Counted from the first letter of the stretch, positions 48,640 through 60,390 are shown. The stretch is 64,000 bases of DNA from Piezodorus guildinii (GCA_023052935.1 CM041292.1:117672936-117736935); one strand, 5' to 3'. The notes: generated by a model not told the origin, from the letters alone. Program-made: numbers and translations.

Positions 48640-48910
48640 TTCGTCTCACAGCCCCATCTAATAATTGATATATAAAACTTTCCTTGATGGTGAGATGAAT
48701 AAGTCCAAACAAATCTAGAGTTCGTTAGTGAGAGAATTTTATTTTGTCGAGTACTGAGGATTTAGAAGCCGCTTTGTCCGTTTCTTCATTTCCTGTAATT
48801 CTCACTCGTCCAGTGGACCCAGGATACAATAACTTGAGGAGAAAAGTTTTATTTCATTTCCTTGAGGACGTCTTAGAATACACTGTTGTCCGAGTAAAGT
48901 TTATTTACCA
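48640..48910 (-). mobile_element. LINE RNase H domain remnant
   Basis: Minus strand. YSDNSVF, then QVIVSWVHW, and after a frameshift GRVRITGNEETDKAASK. This is the ribonuclease H signature (Y-S-D-S near the start, then W-V-P-G-H-x-G-I-x-G-N-E-x-A-D) of LINEs of the I/R1/LOA type that carry an RNase H after the reverse transcriptase. In-frame stops show it is dead. Neither the RT nor the 3' end is recognisable nearby. Confidence 0.75.
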
Positions 48911-49612
48911 GTAGAAGAAAAATTGGCAGTTTATTTTCGGGATGGATTTGGGAAAGTTTAAGGTACTTACCAACTTTAATTAAGCTCCACACTGAATTAC
49001 GAGTATTTGTTCTAGTAGGTATTTACTAGGTAATTGTAGGTTAAATTAGGCAGTACTTTAAAGCCATCATATATTCATTTTTATACTGATTTTAGATAAA
49101 AACCTTAGCTCCAGAAATATTAAGAAGACATAAGATAAAAAAATTCAACAAAATTAGCTCCACCAAATTGTTTAAGAGGACCGTCAACAGTAAGTAAACA
49201 GTTACAATTTTGTTCTGACCAATTTTTTTTTTTAAACTAATTTTTTTTTTCTGTTATACCATAATAGACGATAGTGCTAAAAAATACATAAATTGAGATA
49301 ATGACACTTGCGTGTTATTGGTCAGTAGCGATCAACTTTTGCTTTTCAAACTCTTCAATCCCGTACATACATACCTTTAGATAGGGTGTCAGAATGGGGT
49401 AATCAAAATAAATTCCTACAAATCCCACCAAATAACCTCTAAACTTCGTCGTAAACCTATGAAATCCTGTCCTACACCATTGTTTAATAATATACTAATT
49501 GTTTCGGTTGAACAGATTAGCTAAGTAAGCTTCCAACTAGACTAACTGCTGAAACTGCTTGCAGCGTTCGATTACTTCACCACATACTGGACAGACACTT
49601 CAACCTTCAACT
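48911..49612. other. AT-rich spacer
   Basis: Possibly decayed LINE sequence next to the RNase H relic; otherwise nothing recognised. Confidence 0.35.
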
Positions 49613-49626
49613 TAAATACAAAAGGC

Positions 49627-49929
49627 TTCTTCTTCTTTCTTCTTCCAGTGGCGCGACAGGCCGTGTAGGCCCTGGGCCTCGCGGTGTAAACTCCTGCAAG
49701 TTTACACTCACGTTTCATGATGCAATTTTTAGAGTAGGGTCATCACTCCCTACGACTAATTTTGTGAGTGGCCCCCTTTGGCTGACGGGTCTCACATACC
49801 CGGGGGAGAGGTTGTGAGTGAATCCACATTTTTTTATATCCTTATAAAAGCGCCGCCGGGACTGGGATTCGAACTCAGAACCTGTAGCATTAGAGACTAG
49901 CACGCTAGCTACTCAGCCACGGGCTCCCC
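49627..49929 (-). mobile_element. tRNA-derived SINE, family C, copy 2
   Basis: Minus-strand copy matching 22293-22596 throughout, with box B complement gggattcgaactcag and a GAA-rich tail (plus strand ttcttcttctttcttc). Flanked by a 14-bp duplication with one mismatch: taaatacaaaaggc (49613-49626) and taaataaaaaaggc (49930-49943). The minus-strand frame 49715-49903 is a shadow, similar to the one in copy 1. Confidence 0.92.
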
Positions 49930-49999
49930 TAAATAAAAAAGGCACAATCCAAAATCATTCATAAATTTTTCAACTTTCCTTACTTGTATATAGTAACAC

Positions 50000-50115
50000 A
50001 CTAGTTTCAATCCTTGCTTCCTCTTCCATTCCTGGTTTAGATTATCAACCGAAGTTCTGAAAATGGGCAGATTTCCTACATGTTTTTTTTTTTTTTAATT
50101 TATTTTATCTTAAAG
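50000..50115 (+). mobile_element. LINE J fragment, degraded
   Basis: Plus strand tagtttcaatccttgcttcc, tcctggtttagattatcaac and a transition to a poly(T)/A-rich UTR match the ORF end of LINE J at 37800-37900. Short and diverged. Confidence 0.5.
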
Positions 50116-51239
50116 CCTTAAATTTTATCGTTATTTAATTTTTGTATAGTTCAATGCAAATATATTTCGATAAAAATGATTTAGATAGAAATATTTTTCT
50201 ATATATAGTTGTTTTCAATATTTCTTCTACTCCTAATCTGGTCTTTGAAGTATTGACAGATATATTTTTATTATACTATCATATGGAGACAATGGAAAAT
50301 GTGTAATATAATTTAATCCAATTTTAAATTTGTATCATGAAGGATTGACTGCTTACGTTATTACGCAATATATTATTAAAGGATTTCGCAAACACTAAAA
50401 AAAATCAGTATAAGTGACAAAAGGTTATATAGATCGACAAAAAGAAAACTGGAAAAGATATAAAGATGAAGTAGTACGAAAAGCTCTTCCATATATTGAA
50501 AAACTTTTCCTTAACATGCAGAAAAGAGAAAAATCGTTTGAGATATATTGGAGATATGTTCTCGACTTTTCGACTAAAAGAAAGATTGGATATAAGGCAG
50601 GGATATTTTAGGAAGGAGTCATCTATTTTCTTAGAATCTAAATATATCTGTATTTTATATAATAACGCATCAATAATACTAATATCTTTCGTATGAAAAT
50701 TTAATTGTTATGGCTATACGTTAGAGTACACTGAGCCAATCAACACTTAGCCACAAACTTCTTATTTCCTATATTCTCTTCATCTATTCATTTTTAAATA
50801 ATCAAGAGTTTTGTGAAAAGTTATATCTTATAGGAACAGATATTCATAATTATTGTGATGGTTCCGACCTTTATTTCAGTGTCAAGAGGTAGTATGTAGT
50901 ATTTACTAAGCGTAATTCATATGATATGAATTGTTAGGAACAGAAATGAAAAAAAAAAAAAAAAAAAAGGACAAATAAAAACATTTCCAAAGGAACTTTT
51001 GAATCTTATTTCTTGTCATTTTTTTTTATTTTTTGTCTATTTCTAAAACAAATTTTTAGATTCTATTTTCTATCCTTAACTTTATTTTAAGGATAGAAAA
51101 TATCCTAAACAATATCTTTTTAATAAAAACTATAAAATAATTAAACTTCATATTTATAAAAATATTATTTATTAAAATCCATATGTGCATTGTATAATAA
51201 AACAAGTAAATATACTAAAAAAAAAAAAAAAAAAATACA
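50116..51239. other. AT-rich spacer with a small perfect hairpin
   Basis: A 15-bp perfect inverted repeat attttctatccttaa (51065-51079) and its complement (51087-51101) surrounds a 7-nt loop. Poly(A) runs lie near 50950-50968 and 51218-51235. A lysine-rich 65-codon frame starting ATG 50414 (ending 50611), reading KENWKRYKDEVVRKAL, is uncalled. Confidence 0.4.
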
Positions 51240-51450
51240 TGAAAAAACAAGTAGAGAAGCTAGGCCATTGGCAGTACTCCAGTATATATTCTAAACCAGC
51301 AGTTTTCGCGTCCATCTTTTTTTTCAAACACTACTGAAGATTATCAGGAATCGAAGATTGACGTGGAATTGAAACGAGTGGGTTGGGATGAGGAGTTTTT
51401 CATGGAAGGAGTGGTATCTGGTTTGGGCTATGTATATAATTATTACCATC
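51240..51450 (-). mobile_element. LINE J fragment, minus strand
   Basis: Minus strand gataccactccttccatg gives YHSFHEKL, followed by a decayed PPRRLK region and RWTRKLLV-like residues. Then ggagtactgccaatggc begins the 3' UTR. This is the jockey-like LINE J end in reverse orientation. Confidence 0.7.
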
Positions 51451-51709
51451 TAACACGAAGATCATAGTAGATGAATTTATTCGTGAAGAAGTAAGAAGTA
51501 GTGTGGGTGTTACGTAGAATTTTGGTTTGTAAGGATTGAATACGAGAAGAATTTAATAGTTTAGTTAAACCCAAAGCCCAAATATGTAAGTCAAGATTGG
51601 CTTTATGACAGTTATGTTACTCACATAAGCAGTTGGTATTTAAGTCGAAAATTAAAAAGTTTGTCTATTAAGTATTAAAGTATCCAAAACAGCGACAGTT
51701 AAAAAAAAA

Positions 51710-52458
51710 TCTGGTGCGGGCAACACACGACTTTCACTTACCTCGATTTTTAAAATCAATGAAAGAATTTTCAAATACAGTTAGAGATAAAAATACGTGA
51801 AACTATTAAGGAATTAATCAAATTGAATTTATATAGAAACTGTGTTTTATTAAAAAATCTATTATATTATTATCTAAAATAATCAGTTAGTTTTATCTTC
51901 TTCTCATCACTCTCTATTAACTTCTAAAAGCTTGTGTATGAGATGATATTTTTTCTAAAATCTTTAGCTTTCCAACGGTATATCATACATGTATATTACT
52001 GCTCTTATGTTCAAAAACGAAAAATTTCATTAAAAATATATTTTTTCTGTTTTCTCCTTTAGTTGGGTATCGAATTTATTCAATTTATATATTTACCTGT
52101 TTTTCATCAGCTTTAACAAGATAATCTAGTTATTATTATTGAATCTAAAAAATTAAAGGTACTTTAGGGGAAGAAAATTTAAAATATCGGCATTTAAGCC
52201 CTGTCAGACCATTTTTATCCAAATAAAACCTACATGATATTAAAGCGCATTAAATTTTACATCGGTATAGCGAGTTTAATCAAAATCGTCGGAACCGTGT
52301 TCGAGAAAATCGAAAAAAGGTGCAAAATGCATGGTATAAAGTGCCTCTTCTGGTAAGCTCATTTTGATGAAAAAAGTTTTGTCACGTCTCGGGCGTATAG
52401 TTGTCTTAAATATGAAATTTCAGTTTCATAGGACTTACCGTTTCCGCCCGGGAGTTAC

Positions 52459-52533
<75 letters not shown>

Positions 52534-52656
52534 CTTTTTGCGGGACTTGGTTATTTGGACTCAGGGGACCCTAAAACGTGTATTTCCGTTGAAAACTGGA
52601 ATTCGAAAATTTTCACGATCGCAATACTTTCCTTACTATATATAGTAAGTGAAAGT
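51710..52656 (+). mobile_element. Family D non-autonomous element, copy D9, best reference copy
   Basis: Full-length plus copy (947 bp). The 5' end is tctggtgcgggcaacacac after an A-run, with actttcacttac at about 51730-51741. The internal (CA)n tract at 52458-52530 is followed by a conserved G+C-richer block (ttgcgggacttgg, caggggaccctaaaacg, tttccgttgaaaactgg, cacgatcgcaatac). The 3' end is a hairpin with core cttactatatatagtaag, finishing tgaaagt before an A-run. Frames crossing the CA tract (52364-52645) repeat in D2, D3 and D7 only because the DNA is the same element; they are not a conserved protein. Confidence 0.92.
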
Positions 52657-53584
52657 AAATAGAATAATGACGTGTGAAGTAAGCTACCTAACACATTAAT
52701 ACGAGTAGAGAAGTGTTTAATTGATTGCCGGAATAACAGTTTTATTATAAGAAAAAACGAATACAAAAGGAATTCATTTCAAAATCTATTATAATTGACA
52801 TATTAATGGAGGGTAAGGGGGATAGTGTTAATCTAATTTCCGAATAGTAATTGTGCTCACTTCTACTTTTCTTTGAGTAAAGATTTTTCTTAAGAAAAAA
52901 AAAGATTCATTTCTTATTTGTGTATATTTCTGTTTAAGCAACTGTTAAATACAATTTTAATATTATTAGTTTATTTAATTTATTCTTCTTCATTAAGATT
53001 TAATAACATTTTTTTGGTCCCCTGGACTGTAGTTAATTTTGACAATACAAACTTGAATTTATTTCAAATCCGAGTCTCCTCTTCTATGACTCGGTCCCCT
53101 TACCCCTCGACATACATTCATTAACCTCAAACGTTTCAACACACAGCTCATATATGTAGCTATAATTACATTTAAAAAAAGAGTGCCCTCCAATTACGAC
53201 TAATTGCTTTGGTGAATTCGTTTGCTAATGGTGGTTGGAGTACGGTCGGACATCAATCGAGTTCACTACTACAAGAGTAACTTCCTCTCCCTATCCCCAA
53301 CTACTCTTCAATTACTAGATTGCCAAACTATCGCAGCTTCACAGAAATCCCAACGATTTTGTAAATGAGAGAATGTGAAAAAAAAAATTAGTTGAAAATA
53401 TTCAATTTACATAAAATTAAATGGTGAGAAGTTAAAAAAGTTAAAATGATTGGAATAGTTTTAAATAAAATGGCAATATCGTAAAGGCTACTTTGGTGAA
53501 GAAGTTCATTTCCTTATATGCTGTACTTAAATTACTCAGTTTCTTTTTTACTCACAATGAATGAATACGACAAACTACTTAAAT
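52657..53584. other. Spacer
   Basis: AT-rich up to about 53160. The part 53160-53370 is G+C-richer, with a 46-codon plus-strand frame from ATG 53228 to a stop at 53366-53368 (NRVHYYKSNFLSLSPTTLQ), unassigned. Confidence 0.35.
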
Positions 53585-53690
53585 AAAAACCCCCTGGCAC
53601 CGAGACTCGAACTCGTCATGACTATACTTCAAACTTTCATCAATCAGGTTGCTGGGCAACGCACTGCATCATAAAATCTCATACCCACTA
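53585..53690 (-). repeat. tRNA-like fragment, probable SINE head
   Basis: On the minus strand, a box B-like gagttcgagtctcggtgcc lies about 60 bp after gcgttgcccagcaacc, a spacing similar to a tRNA-derived head. It does not fold convincingly as a functional tRNA and has no matching body in the window. Confidence 0.35.
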
Positions 53691-53719
53691 CTAATGACCG
53701 GACAATATCTGTGTAATAT

Positions 53720-54450
53720 TTAATAATATCCAGCCTCCCATCTATCATACTGATACTCATCATATCTTTAATTTCTCTCGACAAAATTCCATCTTTCCTT
53801 CTTCCTGGAAAACTGGCCTCGTCCGTCCACTAACTAAAGTTCTGAATCCTACCGCACCGCAAGATACCTACCTCTTCTCATCTTTCAAAGAACTCGAACA
53901 AGGCGTTCAAACACCACATTTAAATTTTCTGGAAGAAAGCTCCCTTCTTAGTCCTTTCCAATCCGGTTTTATATAACACAAGATCTCCTAACTGCTATTG
54001 ATCACCAAAAATAACAATACCTATCCTTCTTGATTTCTCAAAGGCATTTGACACGGTTGACCATAGTATCCTTCTCGCCAAACTCCAAAATCTTCTAGTA
54101 TCCAACAGTGCTTTTCGCGGGTTTCGATCCTTCCTCCCCGATCATATTCCGGATGCAGTAGTGCCAGACCAACCTCCGTCCTCAACCATCTATTCGTTAC
54201 TCCAAATCTCTTCCTTCCTTCAAATACAGCTAATTTATTTATTTCCTAACCAACCAGTAACAACATAATTGTAAATAAGGCTCTATTTAATTTTATTTTC
54301 TACTAATTACGTATGTCTTTTTTCTATTAGATTTAGTTAACGTGTTTATACTACTCTCAGACTCTGAAATCCATTTTATATATTTTCTTTATTTCATCCT
54401 AATGGGATTTGTACCAGGATTATCAAAAATGTATTTAATTATTATTATTT
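53720..54450 (+). mobile_element. LINE reverse transcriptase remnant with internal deletion
   Basis: Plus strand. SIFPSSWKTGLVRPLTKV matches the segment just before the RT fingers. LLSPFQSGF precedes a frameshift. ILLDFSKAFDTVDHSILL (about 54024-54078) is RT motif A with its catalytic aspartate, followed by a decayed motif B region. The sequence then jumps to a 3' UTR ending gggatttgtaccaggatt, related to the LINE G tail. The palm motif C and C-terminus are deleted. Class and motif A are certain; membership of the G family is inferred from the tail. Confidence 0.85.
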
Positions 54451-54793
54451 ACATTTCTATAAATCTAATTGCAGTTTCCTACGACTTTTCTTAGTTTTGC
54501 TTAACAAGAATCAATAAGTACATATCTGTTGAATGCTTTATTTAAAAGTTTTCTCAACCATATTTGTCTTTACTATGTATCTCAAGTCTATAAGTGAATG
54601 TGAAAATATTAATTTAAAATTATTACGGAAATGAACCAGGCAGACTGCCTTACCTTGAGTAATTATGCTCAAGCTAGGAATGTCTGGCATGCATCAGGTC
54701 TCAGTCCCCTTGAGACCTGACATACCTACACCAATTGCTTTTATACCATCCCGATTTTTGTTTAAAGTCATTTCACTTTACGCTAAATTTTGT
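54451..54793. other. Spacer with a small hairpin
   Basis: A perfect 10-bp inverted repeat tcaggtctca (54694-54703) and tgagacctga (54711-54720) with a 7-nt loop. Nothing else recognised. Confidence 0.4.
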
Positions 54794-55320
54794 TTGAAAA
54801 ATCAGGATGCTGATTAAAATAATAATGTAATTGTTTTAATTAAAATGTTTTTCCGTTGGCGCGACAGACCCTCCGAGGCTGGGATTCGGACACACAAGCC
54901 TTGGCGAGGGAGACTAGAGCGATACCCACGGGCTCCCCCTTATAAATAAACATTTAAAACATATAAATAAACATTTAAAACATATAATTAAACATTTAAA
55001 AGAGGAATAAAGAAAAATTATTTTGAATAAGACTACGATTTTTGAAGATATAGAAAAAATATTTAGGACTAAACATGCTAAATATTTTGTCTATATCTTC
55101 GAAAATAGTAGTCTTATTCAAAATAATTTTTCTTTATTCCTCTTTTAAATGTTTAATTATATGTTTAGCTACAAGGGAGAGCCCGTGGGTATAACGCTAG
55201 TCTCCCTCGCCAAGGCTTGTGTGTCCAAATCCCAGCCTCGGAGGGTATGTCGCGCCAACGGAAAAGCATTTTAATTAAAACAATTACATTATTATTTTAA
55301 TCAGCATCCTGATTTTTCAA
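54794..55320. repeat. Long near-perfect hairpin carrying a short SINE C in each arm
   Basis: The left arm (54794-55066) and right arm (55078-55320) are reverse complements with about 95% identity over the parts compared, around an 11-nt centre. The left arm has extra tandem copies of a 24-bp ataaacatttaaaac-type unit. Each arm carries a compact SINE C form: tRNA head with box B-like tgtccgaatcccagcc joined directly to ctgtcgcgcc. This could be a foldback element or an inverted duplication, and it could give a double-stranded RNA if transcribed. Confidence 0.9.
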
Positions 55321-55584
55321 GAGATTTTTTTTTGTTTCTTAATAATACTTACAGTTGTCTTTTTTTTATTAAATACCATATTTAATCATATTTGGAATAT
55401 TTTAAAATGTAAAAATTCATATTTTTAGAGAATCTTTCTATTTTCTAAACATTTAAAAAAATATGATCATTACGACAACAGTTATAAATAATAAATGGAA
55501 GAAAAACTGTTTGTACATGTTATATAACTTTATAATCACTGGATATAGTGCATGATGAAACCGAAACCAGTCTCCTTAAATAAC
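55321..55584. other. AT-rich spacer
   Basis: No recognised feature. Confidence 0.4.
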
Positions 55585-55700
55585 CGTTCTAAGGCGTGGA
55601 CGTGTTCGTCCTTGCCACTGGAAGGTCGACGGGTTCCGGGCAGCCAGCTCCGATCCAGAACACAGCTAGCTGGAGGTTAGACCGCCATGGACGTCCTGCG
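55585..55700 (+). repeat. Possible tRNA-derived SINE head
   Basis: taaggcgtggacgtgttcg (box A-like) and gacgggttccgggc (box B-like) stand at tRNA-like spacing, with ccactggaaggtcg between them. It does not look like a functional tRNA and has no second copy in the window. A G+C-rich unique sequence is the alternative. Confidence 0.35.
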
Positions 55701-55898
55701 GGTTACTCAGTGTTATAATTAGGCTAATTTCAGAAGTTGGGTATGCCAACGGTCTTGAGCTAGGGTTCATGGAAAGGGCGTATAACATTAGAGCGCCATT
55801 GATTCCTATAAGAAAATTCGTGTACTATTCTATACGGAGGCAAATAGGGCATGAAGGAGGAAGAGAAAAGCATGGTGCATTAACGGATAAATATAAAG

Positions 55899-55902
55899 GT
55901 AG

Positions 55903-55972
<70 letters not shown>
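55899..55972. repeat. (TA)n microsatellite
   Basis: About 70 bp of TA repeats. The plus-strand frame 55769-55984 ends in it and is an artefact. Confidence 0.95.
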
Positions 55973-55977
<5 letters not shown>

Positions 55978-57012
55978 TTGTTAAAGATATACATCTTGTA
56001 CAAATTTGGTTATATATAGCCAACTTTACCGCACACACATTGATATTGAATTTCTCATCTTACTAGTCATTCAAAAATAAACAAAAACAATAGCCCAAAA
56101 AAAAAGAGAAAAAAACAATAAAAAAAATCATCGCAAACAAAATAATAAAGGTAATTATATCATATCACTTAATTGGTGTGGGGTTCATCACTAGTTAAGG
56201 GGTCTAGAGTTCTGCACACTGGCACTAAAAATAAGTAGATTTATTATTTTATATATATTTTTATTATTATTATTATTACACCCCCTTGAATATTATCCAA
56301 CATTCAGTCATCTCAAATAAACTTATACCTATGTTATTCAATTTAGCTATTGTTTAATTTATTTTTATTGGTGATAATTTTAATTTATATCAACATGCAC
56401 TATTTTAACTAATATTATTTATTTTAAATTATTCTTCTAAAATGAATATCTCTGGCACTGATGACCGCGATGTTTTGTCCCAGTTAAATATAAAAACCAA
56501 CCAACCTAGGAAAAATATGAAGTCCTCTTTTATAGTTGTGTGTATCTCAGAAAAAATAAATTTTCTACGAATTGTACATTTACCTTCTCCTGAATGTTTT
56601 TCTGTGTATTGGGTAACAATTTAGTTAGTAAGAGTAACCTTTTTTTAGTAAAAAAAAATATATGTGTATATGTGTAAAAAAAAATAATATTTTAAATTCT
56701 CCCAGCTCAGTAAACAGAAAGGATGGGAGGGAGAAATGGTGATCGCTATTCATTAATTAAAAGCGAAGCACTGAGTCCAGTGATTCAGTTTATTGAGCTA
56801 CTCCCTTTTACCCCAGAATTATCCATCACTCAGAAAAAGGGAGTTATCTCTAAATCAGTTCTCAAGAACCTCAGATCCCCTCCTCATTAATGGAGTTAAG
56901 GCTTGAGATTTACCTATTCATAATAAATAAAATGTCAATCACCTTTCTATTATAAATCCTCTTTACTTGGGGAACATAGTTTAATTTATCTGAATAATAC
57001 ATGAATATAGAA
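55973..57012. other. AT-rich spacer with a short G+C-richer frame
   Basis: A 55-codon plus-strand frame from ATG 56723 to TAA 56888-56890 reads MGGRNGDRYSLIKSEALS, then ELSITQKKGVISKSVLKNL, preceded by an acceptor-like ttctcccagctcag. The block also contains ctattcattaattaaaag, a homeodomain-type motif. An exon or a regulatory element is possible; neither is shown. Confidence 0.35.
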
Positions 57013-57450
57013 TAGAATAGAAAAAAAAATATTCTAGGACTAGGTCCCCTAAGAATAACAGTTATGTTACAATTGAAATATATAATATGTCTGGCCAACA
57101 GACAAAACGAACATGATTAATTATTATTTACAATGATTATTCACAATTACGATTATTTGCAATGAGGAGAAATACTATTCATAAAAAATAACACTGAAAT
57201 GAATAAAAAATATATATCTTCTAAATTTTGTCTTCTGAGAAAATATTTTATTAAAAGCAAATTAAAATTTGGGCTGTAAACAGTAATATTTATTCATTCA
57301 ATGTAGATTTCTAGATAGAATTGACATATCACGTTCGCTGATCGTCTATTTGGGATGACAGAAGGTATAGGAAAAGTTGGGATTTGAATAAGGATAAAGA
57401 GGCAACATGGCGAATATGGGTTGGTTTAGAATTCCAGAGTGTAGTAGAGC
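57013..57450 (-). mobile_element. LINE fragment G5, 3' end
   Basis: Minus-strand tail of the G family. On the plus strand, attctaggactaggtcccc and ctggccaacagac match the 3' UTR of G1 and G3. The coding remnant near 57340-57440 (plus: gaaaagttgggatttgaat, ggcaacatggcgaatatgg) matches the NSLP region. It is 5'-truncated near 57450. Confidence 0.8.
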
Positions 57451-59126
57451 GAACAATATACAGTGTTCCAGAGGGTTTTATCCTTCTCTGTAACATATTT
57501 TCGTTTTTTTTATCATTCCCTCCCTTATCATTCCCCCTAGTTTTAATTGATCATAATAAGTTTTAAGTTAAATTATTATCATGATTCCCATTCGTTAAAC
57601 ATGTACAACAATAATATAGCTGTAAATAATAATTAAATATTTTTTCAAAAATTCAGGAAAGAAACATGTTCAAAAAATTGTCCTTAGGTAAAATAAAAAT
57701 AAATATATAACATACTATAACCTTCCTCTAGTTTAAAATGTGTTTATAGTTTTAAAGTATAACGACCTGTTTTTTTAAATATTTTTTAAGACAGATTAGT
57801 AATTATAATACTGGGAAAGTAATACAAAAAAAAATATATATGTCCACTATAGAAATTTTATTATAAGTTATTGGTATAATCTGTCACGAGCCCGTCTATT
57901 GTTTATTTTGCCTGCCAGAAATCAAAAAGTCGTCATCTAGGAGAGTAGTTATTTTCTGTAACGAATCTGTATATTTTACAATATGACATCAGTAACCAAG
58001 ATTATTTTCAATCTAGTTAAAATTATTTAATAAGGTTTTATAAGTTAAAGTAATATTAGATGTTGGTGTGATCGGTAGGTGGGCAGTGGAATTAATAAAG
58101 ATGGGTAAATAAACTTATAAGAAAAAAAGCTTAGCCCAGACGAAGGCCAACAACTTAAACTGAATCGTCGCCACAGAATTACAGTGTTTCATTTTTAAAA
58201 GAACCCCAATTAACTTTTCCTTTATTTCGTATCCTAACTATCCCACTGACAATTACAATAACATTTTGAAATAATATGCGAAATTATTAAAATTATAAGA
58301 AATACTTGAGCAATATTTGGCAAGGTTAGGTAATAATTAGGACACCGTTTGAAAGGTATATCCCTATACTAGAATTTTTTTCAATATTATCCTCAAAATA
58401 TTCCAAAACCACGAAACGATAAAAGTAAAAATTTAACTTATTAAAACAAATTCGTGGAAATAAAAATAATTGAAACTCACTGAGTAAGAGCCAAGCACAA
58501 AGTTCAATTGTACTTTAGACGAACACAAATAAAACTCGTTGGGGAATGTCCTTGGCTAATCAAACTAATTGTGACATTTAGAATCTAACTCGACTTTCAT
58601 TCTGTACTGAAAGCGAATCCCTGAGTTTTTACTTTTTGAGGAGAAAGCAGGATGTTGGATAGCTATAATTACCACGTTATCTGTGCTGAAATAATCATAA
58701 GAAATACGAAACGTTTTCCGCAGTTCTAATCTTGTGCAAAACCGTTGAGAAACTACGACATAATCTGCAATTTGTTTTCCTCTATACCAACCTTCATTAC
58801 TAACAATAAAGTAAATCTATTTTACTTAAGGTGCAAATATGAAGAGCTCGTAACTGAGAAAACATAGAATTAATTGCTACTAAAATAAATATTGATTTTT
58901 TTTTTCTTGAATGATTTCACTTCATGTTAAAGATGAACCAGTTATTTTTCTCAACAATATTAAGGTAGATGCGAATTGTCTGAAAGACTATCATAAAATC
59001 GTTTTTATAAAATTATAGTTTATAAAATGGTTTCATCAACGGTCCACATCAATTAGGTTAAAATCCAAGCCCGGCATTAAGACTTCATCATAAACTACAA
59101 CAAAAAGGATTTTAAATGATAAAAAA
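57451..59126. other. AT-rich spacer
   Basis: No gene or named repeat recognised. A moderately G+C-richer stretch at 58490-58700 includes ggctaatcaaactaattgtg, homeodomain-type motifs, without further support. Confidence 0.4.
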
Positions 59127-59777
59127 TTTGGTGCGCACAACATATAGATTTTACTTACATTGGGTGCTAAAATCGATTAAATAAGGTTAAATGAAGTTAC
59201 AGTTAAAACAATAAAATAAATAATATAATAAAAATAAATAAGAAGTATTATTAATTTTGTTGGAAACACATGTTTTAGATTAAATAATATAACAATATAA
59301 AATTTGTTACATACAATAATTACTAAACTTAAAGCCATATTCGTTACATAACATTACCTTCCACAATTTTTTATTTAACACTTTTCCTAAAATATTTTGC
59401 TTTTAAACGGTGTATTATACGCCTATATTATTATTCTTATGACAGGGAAGAAAAATGACTTAATAAAATATTTTTGTTCTTTTCTCCCTTATTAAGTTAC
59501 GAAATTCGATCAACTTGTATATATATATAATTGGTAATGATGAGATATGGTTAATTTCTTGGAATCTACAAAATTGAAGGTACTTTAGAGAAATAAAATT
59601 TTAAATATCGGAAATTTAGAACTGTCAGACTATTTCAATATGAATGAAAACTATATGATACGTAAGCCCATTAAATTGTACATCGATATACCGAATTTCA
59701 TGTAAATCGTCACAGCAGTTTTTGAGGAAATCGTAAAAAGGTGTCAAATGTATAGTGCAAAGTTTCTATCCTGGTTC
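59127..59777 (+). mobile_element. Family D element, copy D10, 3'-truncated
   Basis: Plus copy starting tttggtgcgcacaacat after an A-run, with attttacttacattgg and body blocks (gaaggtactttagag, tagaactgtcagac, tttgaggaaatcg). It stops near 59777, before the CA tract and the terminal hairpin. Confidence 0.8.
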
Positions 59778-59789
59778 GTTCAGGTCACA

Positions 59790-59930
59790 AATTATATTAG
59801 ATGTAATTCCACCAAAACTTGGTAATTATTGAAGATAGAAAAAACTCAGTTATAAGTTATACTTTGATATAGTTATTTGGAAAAAATAAACCTTTATGTA
59901 ATAATTTGCAGTGTTTATTAATGGGATATG
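59790..59930 (+). repeat. Interspersed repeat family L, copy 3 fragment
   Basis: Distal block only: ggaaaaaataaacctttat and taatttgcagtgttta match the distal blocks at 9700-9730 and 46185-46220. Confidence 0.45.
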
Positions 59931-60139
59931 AACCTACATGATTAAATTTAATTGAGTAATTATTACTATTCAAGCATTTGATTTCATGTTTTTGTTTGTA
60001 GAAACTCTCAAAATAAACAGCTATGAGCTACATTGTTTTAAGTTACAGTTTTTACATATTTTTTCAGTATAAATATAAAACAAGAAAATTCTGAAGAAAT
60101 TATTTGAATTGAGACATTCGAAATAAAAACGGATGGTGT

Positions 60140-60174
<35 letters not shown>

Positions 60175-60287
60175 GTTTTGAATAAAAGAAAAAAAAAGAA
60201 AAAAAAAAAAAAATATATATATATAATTTTGTTTTAAATAATTCGGGTTTTGGGTCATTAAACTAATACTCCTTCTTAATTTTCTTT
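59931..60287. other. AT-rich spacer with poly(A)
   Basis: Contains a pure A tract at 60145-60173 and a second A-rich run at 60187-60212. Confidence 0.5.
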
Positions 60288-60390
60288 ATTTTGACGTTTC
60301 GATCCTCCGTCCATGAATACACATAGGATCCTTTTCAACACTGCAACAAAGAATTTTATTGAGCACCGGCACACCACTATGGCTAACACA
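60288..60390 (-). mobile_element. Possible retroelement 3' end with a cgaaacgtc motif
   Basis: Minus strand ggacggaggatcgaaacgtc, after cagtgttgaaaaggatcc. Gat-cgaaacgtc-type sequences are common near the 3' ends of Penelope-like and some other retroelements. No coding part is identified, so this is tentative. Confidence 0.3.

Noticed and set aside
52364..52645. A peptide (LKRVFPLKTGIRKFSRSQ) recurring in frames at 7230-7412, 14343-14528, 25792-25995 and here
   Set aside because: It is translated from the conserved distal block of family D in whichever copy happens to stay open. Frames start and stop at different places and cross the CA tract. Repeat DNA, not a protein family.
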